A stretch of DNA of 64,000 nucleotides from Haliea sp040221975. Its GTDB lineage: Bacteria; Pseudomonadota; Gammaproteobacteria; Pseudomonadales; Halieaceae. Positions 1 through 8,552 of the stretch are shown piece after piece; position 1 is the first letter of the stretch; each line of letters begins with the position of its first letter. The stretch spans positions 186,001-250,000 of the forward strand of contig JAVJWR010000036.1 of assembly GCA_040221975.1 (NCBI GenBank), in the 5' to 3' direction. The position numbers and the translations under genes were made by a program. The notes under the pieces were generated by a model, which did no database searches, was not told the DNA's origin, and worked only from the letters and a program-made list of their open reading frames with translations.

Positions 1-1297
1 CTGTTATCGGCACTTCGTATTCAGGCATAACTACCGTTCGAATCTCAGTAGCCAGCTCAAGGCTTTCGGCGGCCACCGTCGCATGAACCGCTACACCATG
101 GCCTACTGCAAACTCCACTTGCTTCCGATAAATCATTTCAAGCGACTTTCTTTCCTGCTCACTATCATCGGTGCTCAGAACAGGTCGGCGCCGAAAGATT
201 GGCGCATCATCACCAACCGCTCGTGTGACAATTTCAGGCTGGAAGATCCAAGCAGTATCTTTATTGGTCTCAGGCTCCGTTTGAGTATTGACCAAGAAGA
301 GCGTTATCAGTCGGTCGCCCTTCTCGTTCGGCTCCCTCACAGCACCTTGAATAACAACTGACGGATTCTCTTTGTCAGGCGAAATTGGCGCAATAACACC
401 CTCTTTGAGCGTTAGGGAGATGGTTCCTCCACAGGGGATACGCTGCCATATCTTTACTTTTGCTCCCTGCTTCTCCTCGCCCGTCTCAGGGTCCTTGATG
501 ACCTTGTATTCCTCGTGGTCGTAGAAGCGCTCATATCGCCCCCAAAGTGCCTCGATTTCGATCTCATCTACATCACCCGCAACACAGAAAGTCAGGCCAA
601 AACTAGAGGGAATGAGCGACTGATTGTTGCCGGTATCGACCTCCTCGGAGGTTTCAGCATCCGGCACGGCGTTATTGGACGGAGAATCAGGTTTCACGGC
701 CTGCGCCTTAACGACGAGATCGCCGGGATCCTCATCATCTTCGCCGGAACCGTCTACCCCCAGATCATCTCCCTTCGCCGAAGCATCAAGAGGCGCCAGG
801 CGGCCAACCAAGTAGCGGTCGCGAACGCTCATATCGCGTATCTGCTCCATTGGTCCATTCGCTGGGCCCAAGAGGTCGTCCATTACAGAGATTTGCAGCA
901 GGTCGCGGACATACTCCACATCTTCGATGAGTAGAACGTCGGCCAGGGTCTTGTTCGTCAGCTTCGGTATAGCCTCCGCGAACAAGGGCCATTCGAGTCG
1001 TGATATCTGCCTGCTAATGGGAACGCTCAATCCAGCAGCGTTTAAAGACCTTGGTTCTTCTGCGCTTAGCTGCTTATCAAACAGAATAGTCGTGCGGCCT
1101 AACTCACTCCTAATTCGATAAACTCTGCCTACAGAACAGCATTCCCCGCTTTCATTGACACAAATGACCCAGTCACCGCTGTTGATTGAGCTGAACAACT
1201 CCTTGTGGCCAGTTAAACCGATTCCGTATTCGACACCATCTGTACGCTTTATCGCGACGTACGCGCTAGGAGTAGCATTCGTAGAGGCTTCACTCAT
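1..1297 (-). CDS. drmA: DISARM helicase DrmA, N-terminal part (runs off window)
   Basis: The minus-strand frame is open from an ATG at 1297 to the window edge, giving 432 codons of a protein that continues outside. It starts inside the stop of the upstream nuclease gene (8-nt overlap, 1290-1297), so the two are translationally coupled. Residues about 150-200 contain VRDRYLVGRLAP, and the last ~150 residues contain the stretch QVEFAVGHGVAVHA and an EYEVP motif. I recognise these from the N-terminal half of DrmA, the core helicase of DISARM phage defence. The helicase motifs themselves would lie outside the window. Residues 1-115 form an extra N-terminal module of unknown role. An acidic, probably flexible linker follows around residues 205-250. 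The DISARM assignment also rests on DrmMI and DrmD upstream. Confidence 0.85.
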   Translation of the reverse strand, partial: MSEASTNATPSAYVAIKRTDGVEYGIGLTGHKELFSSINSGDWVICVNESGECCSVGRVYRIRSELGRTTILFDKQLSAEEPRSLNAAGLSVPISRQISRLEWPLFAEAIPKLTNKTLADVLLIEDVEYVRDLLQISVMDDLLGPANGPMEQIRDMSVRDRYLVGRLAPLDASAKGDDLGVDGSGEDDEDPGDLVVKAQAVKPDSPSNNAVPDAETSEEVDTGNNQSLIPSSFGLTFCVAGDVDEIEIEALWGRYERFYDHEEYKVIKDPETGEEKQGAKVKIWQRIPCGGTISLTLKEGVIAPISPDKENPSVVIQGAVREPNEKGDRLITLFLVNTQTEPETNKDTAWIFQPEIVTRAVGDDAPIFRRRPVLSTDDSEQERKSLEMIYRKQVEFAVGHGVAVHATVAAESLELATEIRTVVMPEYEVPIT

Positions 1298-2528
1298 CGT
1301 CTATCTCTGTCGGAAATTCAGTTTCAAGAAAGGTCGTTACGGCTTGCGGGGTATTGAATCCAGCGCGGATAAGTATTTCCGCTATATCTCGACCACTGAT
1401 AAATATTATGGGATGGCGATCTTCACGCACTTCTTGGTAGGCCTGCTTGTGGACGACCGATGTGGTGACAAGCACACCGAATTGCCGGTGGCGAATTCTG
1501 GAGATGAGCCGCGACACCTCCTTCACACCCACCCGATTCAATTTTTGCTTGCCATAGCCGGGGCTATAGCACTTCGCTTCTAAAGAAAACTCCGCATATA
1601 TCGGATCTTGGGCAAGGCCAAGCAGGTAACGCCCAAAAGCATCCCGGCCACCGTCTACCACACCCCGGGTAATCTCATCCAAGACGACCCGCTGATCTTG
1701 CATCTGAAATATTCGTGCGGCGAATCGTTCGAATATAAACGCACGTCGCTTTTTTTCAGCTTCATTTAAGTGGTCAAAATGAGCCCACACAGACTTAAGA
1801 ATCGAATTCGTAAGTGGTGTATCTGGAAGCTGTTCGGTCTCGGACCGAGTAATGGTTGTTGGTTCACTTTTCAGTGGTGTGTAATGACCATCAAAAATCC
1901 ATCGATCCCACGCTGCCGGTGCATTGGCGGTGTTGCCATTACCAGCCAAGATGTCAGATATCCATGCTCGACTAAGCGTCGCAACATCAAGCACAGTGAA
2001 GACCGAACGATAGTTCTGAAACCGTTGTGCATTCGACGTTTTCCAAACAGCAACCAGGTCTTCTGTAGCAGACAATCCTTGATACCCAGGGACCGCTATG
2101 CCCTTGAACTGGACTGAACGCGAGCCGTGGTCCGTAGCGAACTTTTTGAAAATCAGGAATGGAGGCACCTTGGCCCGCTCTTCCGCGCAGCCATGTAGAA
2201 GCTCAAACACTCTACGAAGTATCTTATTTCCACCCTTCTGAGTCGTGTGGAGCTCGTGCCCGGGTGTCTTATTGTCTCCGAAGTAGACGAACTGCCCGGT
2301 ATTTAGATCCAGGGTGTCCGGCCAATCTTTATCTTCGCCTGTACTGAAAAGAACAACGAGATTCTTATCTTCACCACGACCAGAAGAGCGGAATCCTCCC
2401 ATATTTCCAAGGCCTGGTAAGAGCTTTGACAAAGGCTCGCCAGCAAGTAACCCATCGTGACTACTCTCATAGACTGCATCCACGATGAGAGGCGATGTAG
2501 GAAGCTCTTCAAATGGAATGATATTCAT
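1290..2528 (-). CDS. AspBHI/Mrr-like modification-dependent restriction endonuclease
   Basis: 412 aa, ATG start, 7 nt downstream of the GHKL ATPase gene and overlapping drmA by 8 nt. The N-terminal half (about residues 40-115) contains STGEDKDWPDTLD and YFGDNKTPG. These are typical of the SRA-like N-terminal domain of AspBHI-type enzymes, which sense 5-methylcytosine. The C-terminal part (about 260-400) is a Mrr-like PD-(D/E)xK nuclease: candidate catalytic residues are D296 in GGRDA and E317/K319 in SLEAKC, followed by the QFGVLVTTS strand typical of Mrr folds. It would cleave DNA, probably according to modification state. An enzyme of this kind is not a standard DISARM component. Its place between drmMI and drmA, and the presence of a C5 methyltransferase in the same island, suggest it is either an integrated restriction subunit or a type IV-like add-on. 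The fold call is firm; the exact specificity is inference. Confidence 0.75.
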   Translation of the reverse strand: MNIIPFEELPTSPLIVDAVYESSHDGLLAGEPLSKLLPGLGNMGGFRSSGRGEDKNLVVLFSTGEDKDWPDTLDLNTGQFVYFGDNKTPGHELHTTQKGGNKILRRVFELLHGCAEERAKVPPFLIFKKFATDHGSRSVQFKGIAVPGYQGLSATEDLVAVWKTSNAQRFQNYRSVFTVLDVATLSRAWISDILAGNGNTANAPAAWDRWIFDGHYTPLKSEPTTITRSETEQLPDTPLTNSILKSVWAHFDHLNEAEKKRRAFIFERFAARIFQMQDQRVVLDEITRGVVDGGRDAFGRYLLGLAQDPIYAEFSLEAKCYSPGYGKQKLNRVGVKEVSRLISRIRHRQFGVLVTTSVVHKQAYQEVREDRHPIIFISGRDIAEILIRAGFNTPQAVTTFLETEFPTEIDDE

Positions 2529-2535
2529 ATTTCGA

Positions 2536-4407
2536 TCAACTTTCTCGAACCTGAACTAGGCCATCCAAGTAAGCCCTATTGTCCGGTCTTGCCTTCTTTT
2601 CATAACCCAGTAGGTCGCACACCGATTCAATCTTTACACAAAGGATGTCAGCGTTGAGAGGTGTAACCCACAAACCACTTGAGTCTCTATTCGTGCTCTG
2701 CCAGGCAGAGTGATTGTCCAAGGGGTGACCAGGGCTGAAGGGATGTATATTGAATATTTTGTGGTCTATTTGCGTAATCCAGGCAGCCCCGACCTCGGTT
2801 ATTGCGCCCCATGATATTTTTGTGTTCTCACTCGTTACAAATAGTGCCAAAATCTTTTGCGTAGAATAACTGTCAACAAAAAACGTCTTGAGATACTCAT
2901 ATACTGCATACCCTTCAGGAACCCTGCTAACCTCATCATCACAATTCGTGTAGATGATCTCTTCGGCTGGGACACCATTGAATATCAGCATTTGATAGAT
3001 TATGTCGGCTAAGGGCTTATCAGTAAGGGTCTGGCTAATAAGAATCTTCTTTTTTTGAGAATCTATAATGCTCTTTAGACCAATATCAGGACTGTTATCA
3101 TTTATGGCTTCAGATACTATTTCTTCAATTGCTTCTCGGGTCAGGTTATTACCAAGCTCTAAAACGCTTTGAGCGATTCCTTCACTAGACTTCTGCCGAA
3201 AAACATCAACGTTTCGTTTGAGCTCTTGTTCCTGAGCCTGCTGATCATCAACCTTTCTTTGCTTTACCTTGGCCTTTCTCAAATCTGTAAATTTATCCCG
3301 CATCTTCAAGATATCGTTCAAGAGACTTCGTGCTTGCTCAAGCATTGATGCATAGCGTGGATCATCAAATTTATAGCCCTGGCGATTACTCAGCGCCATA
3401 TCAGGCAACTCAGATAGCTCAAACAGGTCTATATGGAATTGCCCTATAACATAGGCCTCTCCCATTTTATTCTGGCCAACGAGTGGGAGTATGTTGAATT
3501 CACCCATTTTTTGGTTCGCAAAAATCGAAATGAAATTGTCTGGGAAATCCGTGATTTCAGCTTTTCGACCGCGCGTCGATTGATATGTACCTATCCACCC
3601 CTTAATGACCATCTGGTACTCATGTTCTACATTTTTCTGATCAAATAGTGTCAATGGAATAGACACCTGATCCCTCGCAGTGACGAGATCTGACCTTGAG
3701 CCTGGGTACAGGTTGGGGACGAGGTCACAAAGGGGCGCATATGCTTCCCCTAACGTGATCAATGCTCCAAGTTCCTTGATTATGTTCCGATCAAAGTCTT
3801 CGACTATCTCAGTCTCGTTACCCCGAATAATGTGGATACGAAAGTCTGAATCAACGAGAGGGAATATCTTCAGAATATTCCGCTTAATAGCACTTAATGT
3901 TTTATGTAGTCGGTACTGCGGGTTACGCATGACAATTGCAGAGCCATGATCTTCAACATATTCAAACACTACCTCGCTATCATCAATGGCCCTGAGCATG
4001 CTATCCGGGTCAGGATATCGTGTGAGAACAAATCCCGATTTTTCACCATCAGCGACAGTCAAAATATCGACGTCCTCAGAGACGGATAACGCGGCCAACT
4101 TTCCAACGCCTTTTCGCCCCATTTTAAGTCGTCGACCCGACCGCGTGAATGAATCGCCTTCATTCGTCCGCGAAACACCTGCAACATTGAGATAGCTTTC
4201 TATATCGCCATTCTCGTAAGACATTCCATGCCCGTCATCCTCGACTCGAATGTCGTCTTTGTTTGAAACTATGTAGACGTTGTTAGCATCTGCATCATAT
4301 GCATTGGCTATCAATTCAGCTAAAACGTAATAGATATTGGTGTATAGGTTCGGCCCCAAGAGTTCCAAAATCCTTGGATCAACTTTGAGCTCATATTCCT
4401 TTGTCAT
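2536..4407 (-). CDS. GHKL (Hsp90/MORC-like) ATPase with probable C-terminal TIR-like domain
   Basis: 623 aa; start overlaps the last base of drmMI, so the genes are coupled. Residues 1-200 are a GHKL ATPase: N-box with E31, N35 and D38 (ELIANAYDAD), G1 box DDGHG at 57-61, and G2 box GRKGVGK at 97-103. A transducer-like middle region follows, then a charged, probably coiled-coil stretch at about 355-405. Residues about 452-550 look like a TIR or TIR-like fold: a first strand KKILISQ, a GVPAEEIIYTN strand, then LALFVTS and a helix ISWGAITEVGAAW. In TIR NADases the equivalent of E538 is catalytic. If correct, the protein couples an ATP-dependent clamp or switch to an NAD-cleaving or signalling domain. 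The ATPase part is clear. The TIR reading is my own alignment by eye and could instead be another Rossmann-like domain. Confidence 0.8.
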   Translation of the reverse strand: MTKEYELKVDPRILELLGPNLYTNIYYVLAELIANAYDADANNVYIVSNKDDIRVEDDGHGMSYENGDIESYLNVAGVSRTNEGDSFTRSGRRLKMGRKGVGKLAALSVSEDVDILTVADGEKSGFVLTRYPDPDSMLRAIDDSEVVFEYVEDHGSAIVMRNPQYRLHKTLSAIKRNILKIFPLVDSDFRIHIIRGNETEIVEDFDRNIIKELGALITLGEAYAPLCDLVPNLYPGSRSDLVTARDQVSIPLTLFDQKNVEHEYQMVIKGWIGTYQSTRGRKAEITDFPDNFISIFANQKMGEFNILPLVGQNKMGEAYVIGQFHIDLFELSELPDMALSNRQGYKFDDPRYASMLEQARSLLNDILKMRDKFTDLRKAKVKQRKVDDQQAQEQELKRNVDVFRQKSSEGIAQSVLELGNNLTREAIEEIVSEAINDNSPDIGLKSIIDSQKKKILISQTLTDKPLADIIYQMLIFNGVPAEEIIYTNCDDEVSRVPEGYAVYEYLKTFFVDSYSTQKILALFVTSENTKISWGAITEVGAAWITQIDHKIFNIHPFSPGHPLDNHSAWQSTNRDSSGLWVTPLNADILCVKIESVCDLLGYEKKARPDNRAYLDGLVQVRES

Positions 4408-7400
4408 TATTTTTCATTTCCAAAAATGTCTATTTGAGGCTTTGGCTCAGCCACTTTATCCAACTCGATATCTATAGTTTTCTCATATTGATATTCTTCT
4501 GAAGTTGTAGAGGCGATAATGCTGCCGGCCGCGCCATGCTCATTTTCATTTGCATTTTCATTTTCATATATAATTTTGTTAAGCGACCTTAAACGTTCCA
4601 TAATTTTATATTTTGTGTCCTGCGAATTCTCCCATCGCCAAGCATCATTAGAAGAGCCGCCCGAAAACTCAAAAAATTCGTAGCTCAAATCTAGATCACT
4701 CCATCCGTAAGCGGCCGCAACCTCCTTATCAAGGGAAACCATGGCGTCTCGCAGATCGACAATTACTTTATCCTTGTTATCTGGAGTGTTTACCGCATTT
4801 AAAGTAGCGGTTAATCCACAGTTATTATTCTTGCTCCACTCCAGCACTTTATCTTGAAAAAAAGTTGCTACGCTTTTACCAGCGCCTGATACATTTTTGC
4901 CAGGCAAGGGAAATTTAGATACAGATTCCCGAATTGAAAGAGTGAGTGTATTTGTGTCGGCGCCTAAGCTACTAACGGAAAATGCATAGAGCCAATTTCG
5001 GAAAAAAGTGCTTAAACAAATAGCGAATAGGTCGTCTCGTTTCGCTGCAATAAGTAGAACCTTGTTTGTATAATTCCAATCTGATGGCGCTAACATACAA
5101 AATGGGTATTTCGTGACCTTCGCAAAAGCAATAAATCGCTCCTCTTTCCGCAGCCGGCGCATTAGGTCAGCCCGATGGTTCCAAAACTGCCACCAACGCT
5201 CATAGAGTCCCTTGTAACTCTTGAGTGCTGCCGGGGTACGAGTTGGTTGAACCTCTTCAACTAGAAACCTAAAAGCTAAAGGCCAGTTTTTTTCCATCTC
5301 TTCTAGTGTCCGATCGGCAATATCCAATGCCCAGCGGTCAAATTTTTGTAACGAATAACTGGTGATATCATCGCCAGTGATATATGGCCTCAACAAACTG
5401 TTTTTCTCATCTCTTAGGCGTTCAAACCAGGGGCTGTCCGGTTTGATAACGAAAGCCAAGCCTTTACTGTTGTCCATACCCGCAAAGGCAAAAGGTGACT
5501 CAGCCAGCACCTGGGGCTTCCATGCGTCTAGCTCTTCAGGCTCAAGTCTCGGGCCTATCCGAGCACACTTACGGCCATCGGCGTCGCAATCAGCAAGCCA
5601 CTCTCCTTTCATGAAGCCAACGATCGCAACTACCACAGCTGCTGTGCCAGGCCAGGGCATGCTCTTTTTAGCCAGATAGATGTTCCCTTGCTTAACAACC
5701 TCGCCGAGCCCCACCCCAACAGCACTGCCCTCTGCTATATTGCTCGTCGCTAAAAGGCCATAACAACCACCGTTACCCAGTAGCGTGACGGCACGCCGAT
5801 GAAAGACGACGCACAAGTCGATTTTACCCGGAGAGGCTCCCAGCACCATTTGGCACAGCCATTGCGACTTTTGGCCCATTGAAGTCTTCCACAGCCGGTT
5901 TCCCAGAAATGGAGGGTTCCCGATCAACGCATCGAACCCATTTTCACTTCTGAGAAATACTTCTGGAAACTCTATGGGCCAATGAAACGGCTTCCTTCTT
6001 TCTTTTCCTGGCGGCAAATCTAGTGAAAGATTGGATTCCGCTCGTTTAGTGATTTTAATAATTGCATCCTGATCACCATCAACGGCCTGACCGGCTTCCA
6101 CGGCTAAGGAGGAAATCGCGTTCTCCAAGACGGACTCATTTCCATTGCAAGAAAATACCTCGGCCACAAATGCATCCGCGATTTTCTCTGGAACCTCCAA
6201 TTTTTGTCGTGCATCAGAATCCAACCGACCCATAGCTTCAACATCATGTATGTCACGAATTGGCATATCTCGCAGAAGTCTTCGCAACTCCATTGCACTT
6301 CGAGCTGCTTTCTCAATGTTCTGACCAAATAGTCGTTGCTGAGTTTTCTTACCTGGAGACATACTTAGATTGATCAGCTGGTCAAGCTTGTGTATACCCA
6401 GCAAGCTATTTCCACTGCGTAGGTTGTGATCGAGAAAACCAAAAGGACGCGACTTTGCGAGCGTTACTAGCCAGATAGACAATTTAGCGAGCTCTACCGC
6501 TAGAGGATTAAGATCAACACCATAGAGACAACGCTCCGCAATGAGACGCCGCGCTACCACGATTCGCTCTTCTGCATCTGGAGGTAGCAGCTCTCTTGCG
6601 TCCACGGCCTCCAAAACCTCCCCTTTAACGCTGACGACTTTACCGGCAGCTTCGGCTTGATACCAAGCTTCGCAGAGCCGTTCGCCCAGCCAACGGCACG
6701 CTTGCACTAGGAAAGCGCCAGAACCCATGGCCGGATCGCAGATCTTCAGATCAAGCAGCTCGGTGGCTGACTTAAGTTTCCATTCGTCGTGTGGTCTGCC
6801 CTCGGATGGGCCCACGAAAGCGATGGGAGTCAACGTCTCATTGACAATCATTTCTGTAAGTGACTTCGGTGTGTAATGGCTGCCCGTCTCGCGGCGATCA
6901 GAACCGGCGCCGACTATAAATGCGCCCTTCGTGTATACGAGTGGATTATCCCAAGCATCTTTCTTTAAAAAGTGCGCATAGGGCTTAATTCGATCCCGCA
7001 GAGAAACATCGTTTGAACATGACAGAAGTAAGGTTTCGAAGGCTTCATCACTGATTGACTTTGCGAGATCATTTTTGACCCGAGAGGCCGAACTGCCTGT
7101 CCGCTCGACCAACAGTTTTCTCACGGCGGCCTCGCCATCAATTTCTGCTGACGCAAGTTCAGTGAGCAATACCCAAGGCGTCTTGGACTTTTGAGTTGCT
7201 TCGAGCTCAAGTGTCACGTCCTTCGCCCTGATTACGGTCTTCTCCAGCAGGCCTTCGTATACGTAACCAATCTGTTCCACGTCCAATGCGCGATATGACA
7301 GTGTTCTGCCTTGGTACAACTGAATAGCGTCGAGAAAAAGCAGCACGGTACGGTTGTCGATCGGTAAAGGTCGCGCCTCTTCGGTCTTCCAGCTTGAATC

Positions 7401-8552
7401 CTTCGACCTTCCCTCTAAAAATGGGAAACGATCAGGATCGAAGAGCGAGCCCCCAAGGGCGGGCATACGCAGGGATTCATGGTCGATACCACCGTATATC
7501 GCTCTAAATAGTGCCAACAGCCGCGACCAGGCGTTCGTTCTGTAAGAGAGCACCTCCTCGCCGTGCAGACCCGCCTCCTCTCGCAGCTTCATTCTTAGGG
7601 TCGACAACGCGTAATTAGCCGTGTACGTCTCATCATCCAGGAGCAGTAACCCCCGCTCCTCCGCGCAGAGCAAGAACACCAAGCGCATCATGAATGTGAG
7701 TCCGGCCTCGTATAGCTCAGGTGGTTCGATGCCCTCCAACAACTCGCCGTTAGAATCATTGTTGATTCGATCCAACGACTGCACTAGCACCTCGACGGCT
7801 CGCTGAACTTGAGCACCCAGGGTCTCGGTGACTTCGTCCTGATGCTTGATCGACTCGTCAACTAGATCAATGAGCTTTATGGCGTTTAGCCCAAAGCCAT
7901 TAAACACGGTTCGAATATTGAGCAGCTCATGAAAGGCGATTAGCGTAATCGGCTCTTGGCTCCAAAGCCGCGCATACCAACTGGCGGAGCTGGTTATCCC
8001 TCCCTCTGGAGCATCCACGAACATCCATTGTTCACCGTTGGTGACCAGACCAAGCCTTGTGCCGACTTTGCGACAAAGATGGCTCATCCGTTCAGCTGGG
8101 GACGTGGACCATCCGTCACCCGCGAGCACGTCGTTCAGATTGGTATCAGCGGAGTATTGGCACACTAAGAGATAGGGGGTGTCTTTGTTTGACCCGTAGA
8201 GTACATAAGTCGGTTTGATTGACAGCTGGTGCTCAGGTAGATCCAGCTGTATGTCGGCAGGAATTTGGTCGCCTGCCTTCAGCTCTTCTCCCTCGTTATC
8301 CTCATCCCACTCAAGCCCCCGCTTCAGCACCCAATCGATCCACTGCTGGTGCAGTTCATCTTGCAGCTCGTCATTCGAATCAACCGACTCACGCCATTCT
8401 TCATAGGTTTGACGAAACTGCTTCTTCTTTGTCGATTCCAGCTTCTGTAGACCCGCCGGAAAAGCCTCCTTCAAAACGGGCTCCGCCAGAAACGGACCAG
8501 AAACCTCAATGAGGGATAACCATTCGCCATGTTGCGACATCATGTCAGCCAT
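4407..8552 (-). CDS. drmMI: DISARM adenine-N6 DNA methyltransferase DrmMI (Eco57I type)
   Basis: 1381 aa, ATG start immediately after the stop of drmD (stop at 8553). The SAM-binding motif DPAMGSGAFLVQA is at about residues 600-615 and the catalytic GNPPFLGN motif (N6-adenine type NPPF) at about 876-882, as in Eco57I-type methylases. The long N-terminal region (1-560) and the C-terminal region carry no motif I can name; the C-terminal part probably recognises the target. In DISARM class 1 this enzyme marks host DNA so that the system spares it. The size and the neighbours fit drmMI. Near the C-terminus a run of GAAAAT hexamers encodes Asn-Glu repeats (about 4535-4570), a low-complexity tract that can change length without frameshift. 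Confidence 0.85.
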   Translation of the reverse strand: MADMMSQHGEWLSLIEVSGPFLAEPVLKEAFPAGLQKLESTKKKQFRQTYEEWRESVDSNDELQDELHQQWIDWVLKRGLEWDEDNEGEELKAGDQIPADIQLDLPEHQLSIKPTYVLYGSNKDTPYLLVCQYSADTNLNDVLAGDGWSTSPAERMSHLCRKVGTRLGLVTNGEQWMFVDAPEGGITSSASWYARLWSQEPITLIAFHELLNIRTVFNGFGLNAIKLIDLVDESIKHQDEVTETLGAQVQRAVEVLVQSLDRINNDSNGELLEGIEPPELYEAGLTFMMRLVFLLCAEERGLLLLDDETYTANYALSTLRMKLREEAGLHGEEVLSYRTNAWSRLLALFRAIYGGIDHESLRMPALGGSLFDPDRFPFLEGRSKDSSWKTEEARPLPIDNRTVLLFLDAIQLYQGRTLSYRALDVEQIGYVYEGLLEKTVIRAKDVTLELEATQKSKTPWVLLTELASAEIDGEAAVRKLLVERTGSSASRVKNDLAKSISDEAFETLLLSCSNDVSLRDRIKPYAHFLKKDAWDNPLVYTKGAFIVGAGSDRRETGSHYTPKSLTEMIVNETLTPIAFVGPSEGRPHDEWKLKSATELLDLKICDPAMGSGAFLVQACRWLGERLCEAWYQAEAAGKVVSVKGEVLEAVDARELLPPDAEERIVVARRLIAERCLYGVDLNPLAVELAKLSIWLVTLAKSRPFGFLDHNLRSGNSLLGIHKLDQLINLSMSPGKKTQQRLFGQNIEKAARSAMELRRLLRDMPIRDIHDVEAMGRLDSDARQKLEVPEKIADAFVAEVFSCNGNESVLENAISSLAVEAGQAVDGDQDAIIKITKRAESNLSLDLPPGKERRKPFHWPIEFPEVFLRSENGFDALIGNPPFLGNRLWKTSMGQKSQWLCQMVLGASPGKIDLCVVFHRRAVTLLGNGGCYGLLATSNIAEGSAVGVGLGEVVKQGNIYLAKKSMPWPGTAAVVVAIVGFMKGEWLADCDADGRKCARIGPRLEPEELDAWKPQVLAESPFAFAGMDNSKGLAFVIKPDSPWFERLRDEKNSLLRPYITGDDITSYSLQKFDRWALDIADRTLEEMEKNWPLAFRFLVEEVQPTRTPAALKSYKGLYERWWQFWNHRADLMRRLRKEERFIAFAKVTKYPFCMLAPSDWNYTNKVLLIAAKRDDLFAICLSTFFRNWLYAFSVSSLGADTNTLTLSIRESVSKFPLPGKNVSGAGKSVATFFQDKVLEWSKNNNCGLTATLNAVNTPDNKDKVIVDLRDAMVSLDKEVAAAYGWSDLDLSYEFFEFSGGSSNDAWRWENSQDTKYKIMERLRSLNKIIYENENANENEHGAAGSIIASTTSEEYQYEKTIDIELDKVAEPKPQIDIFGNEK

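Noticed and set aside
83..934. Plus-strand open frames near the window start
   Set aside because: They lie antisense to an uninterrupted minus-strand DrmA frame with recognisable sequence and have no domains of their own.
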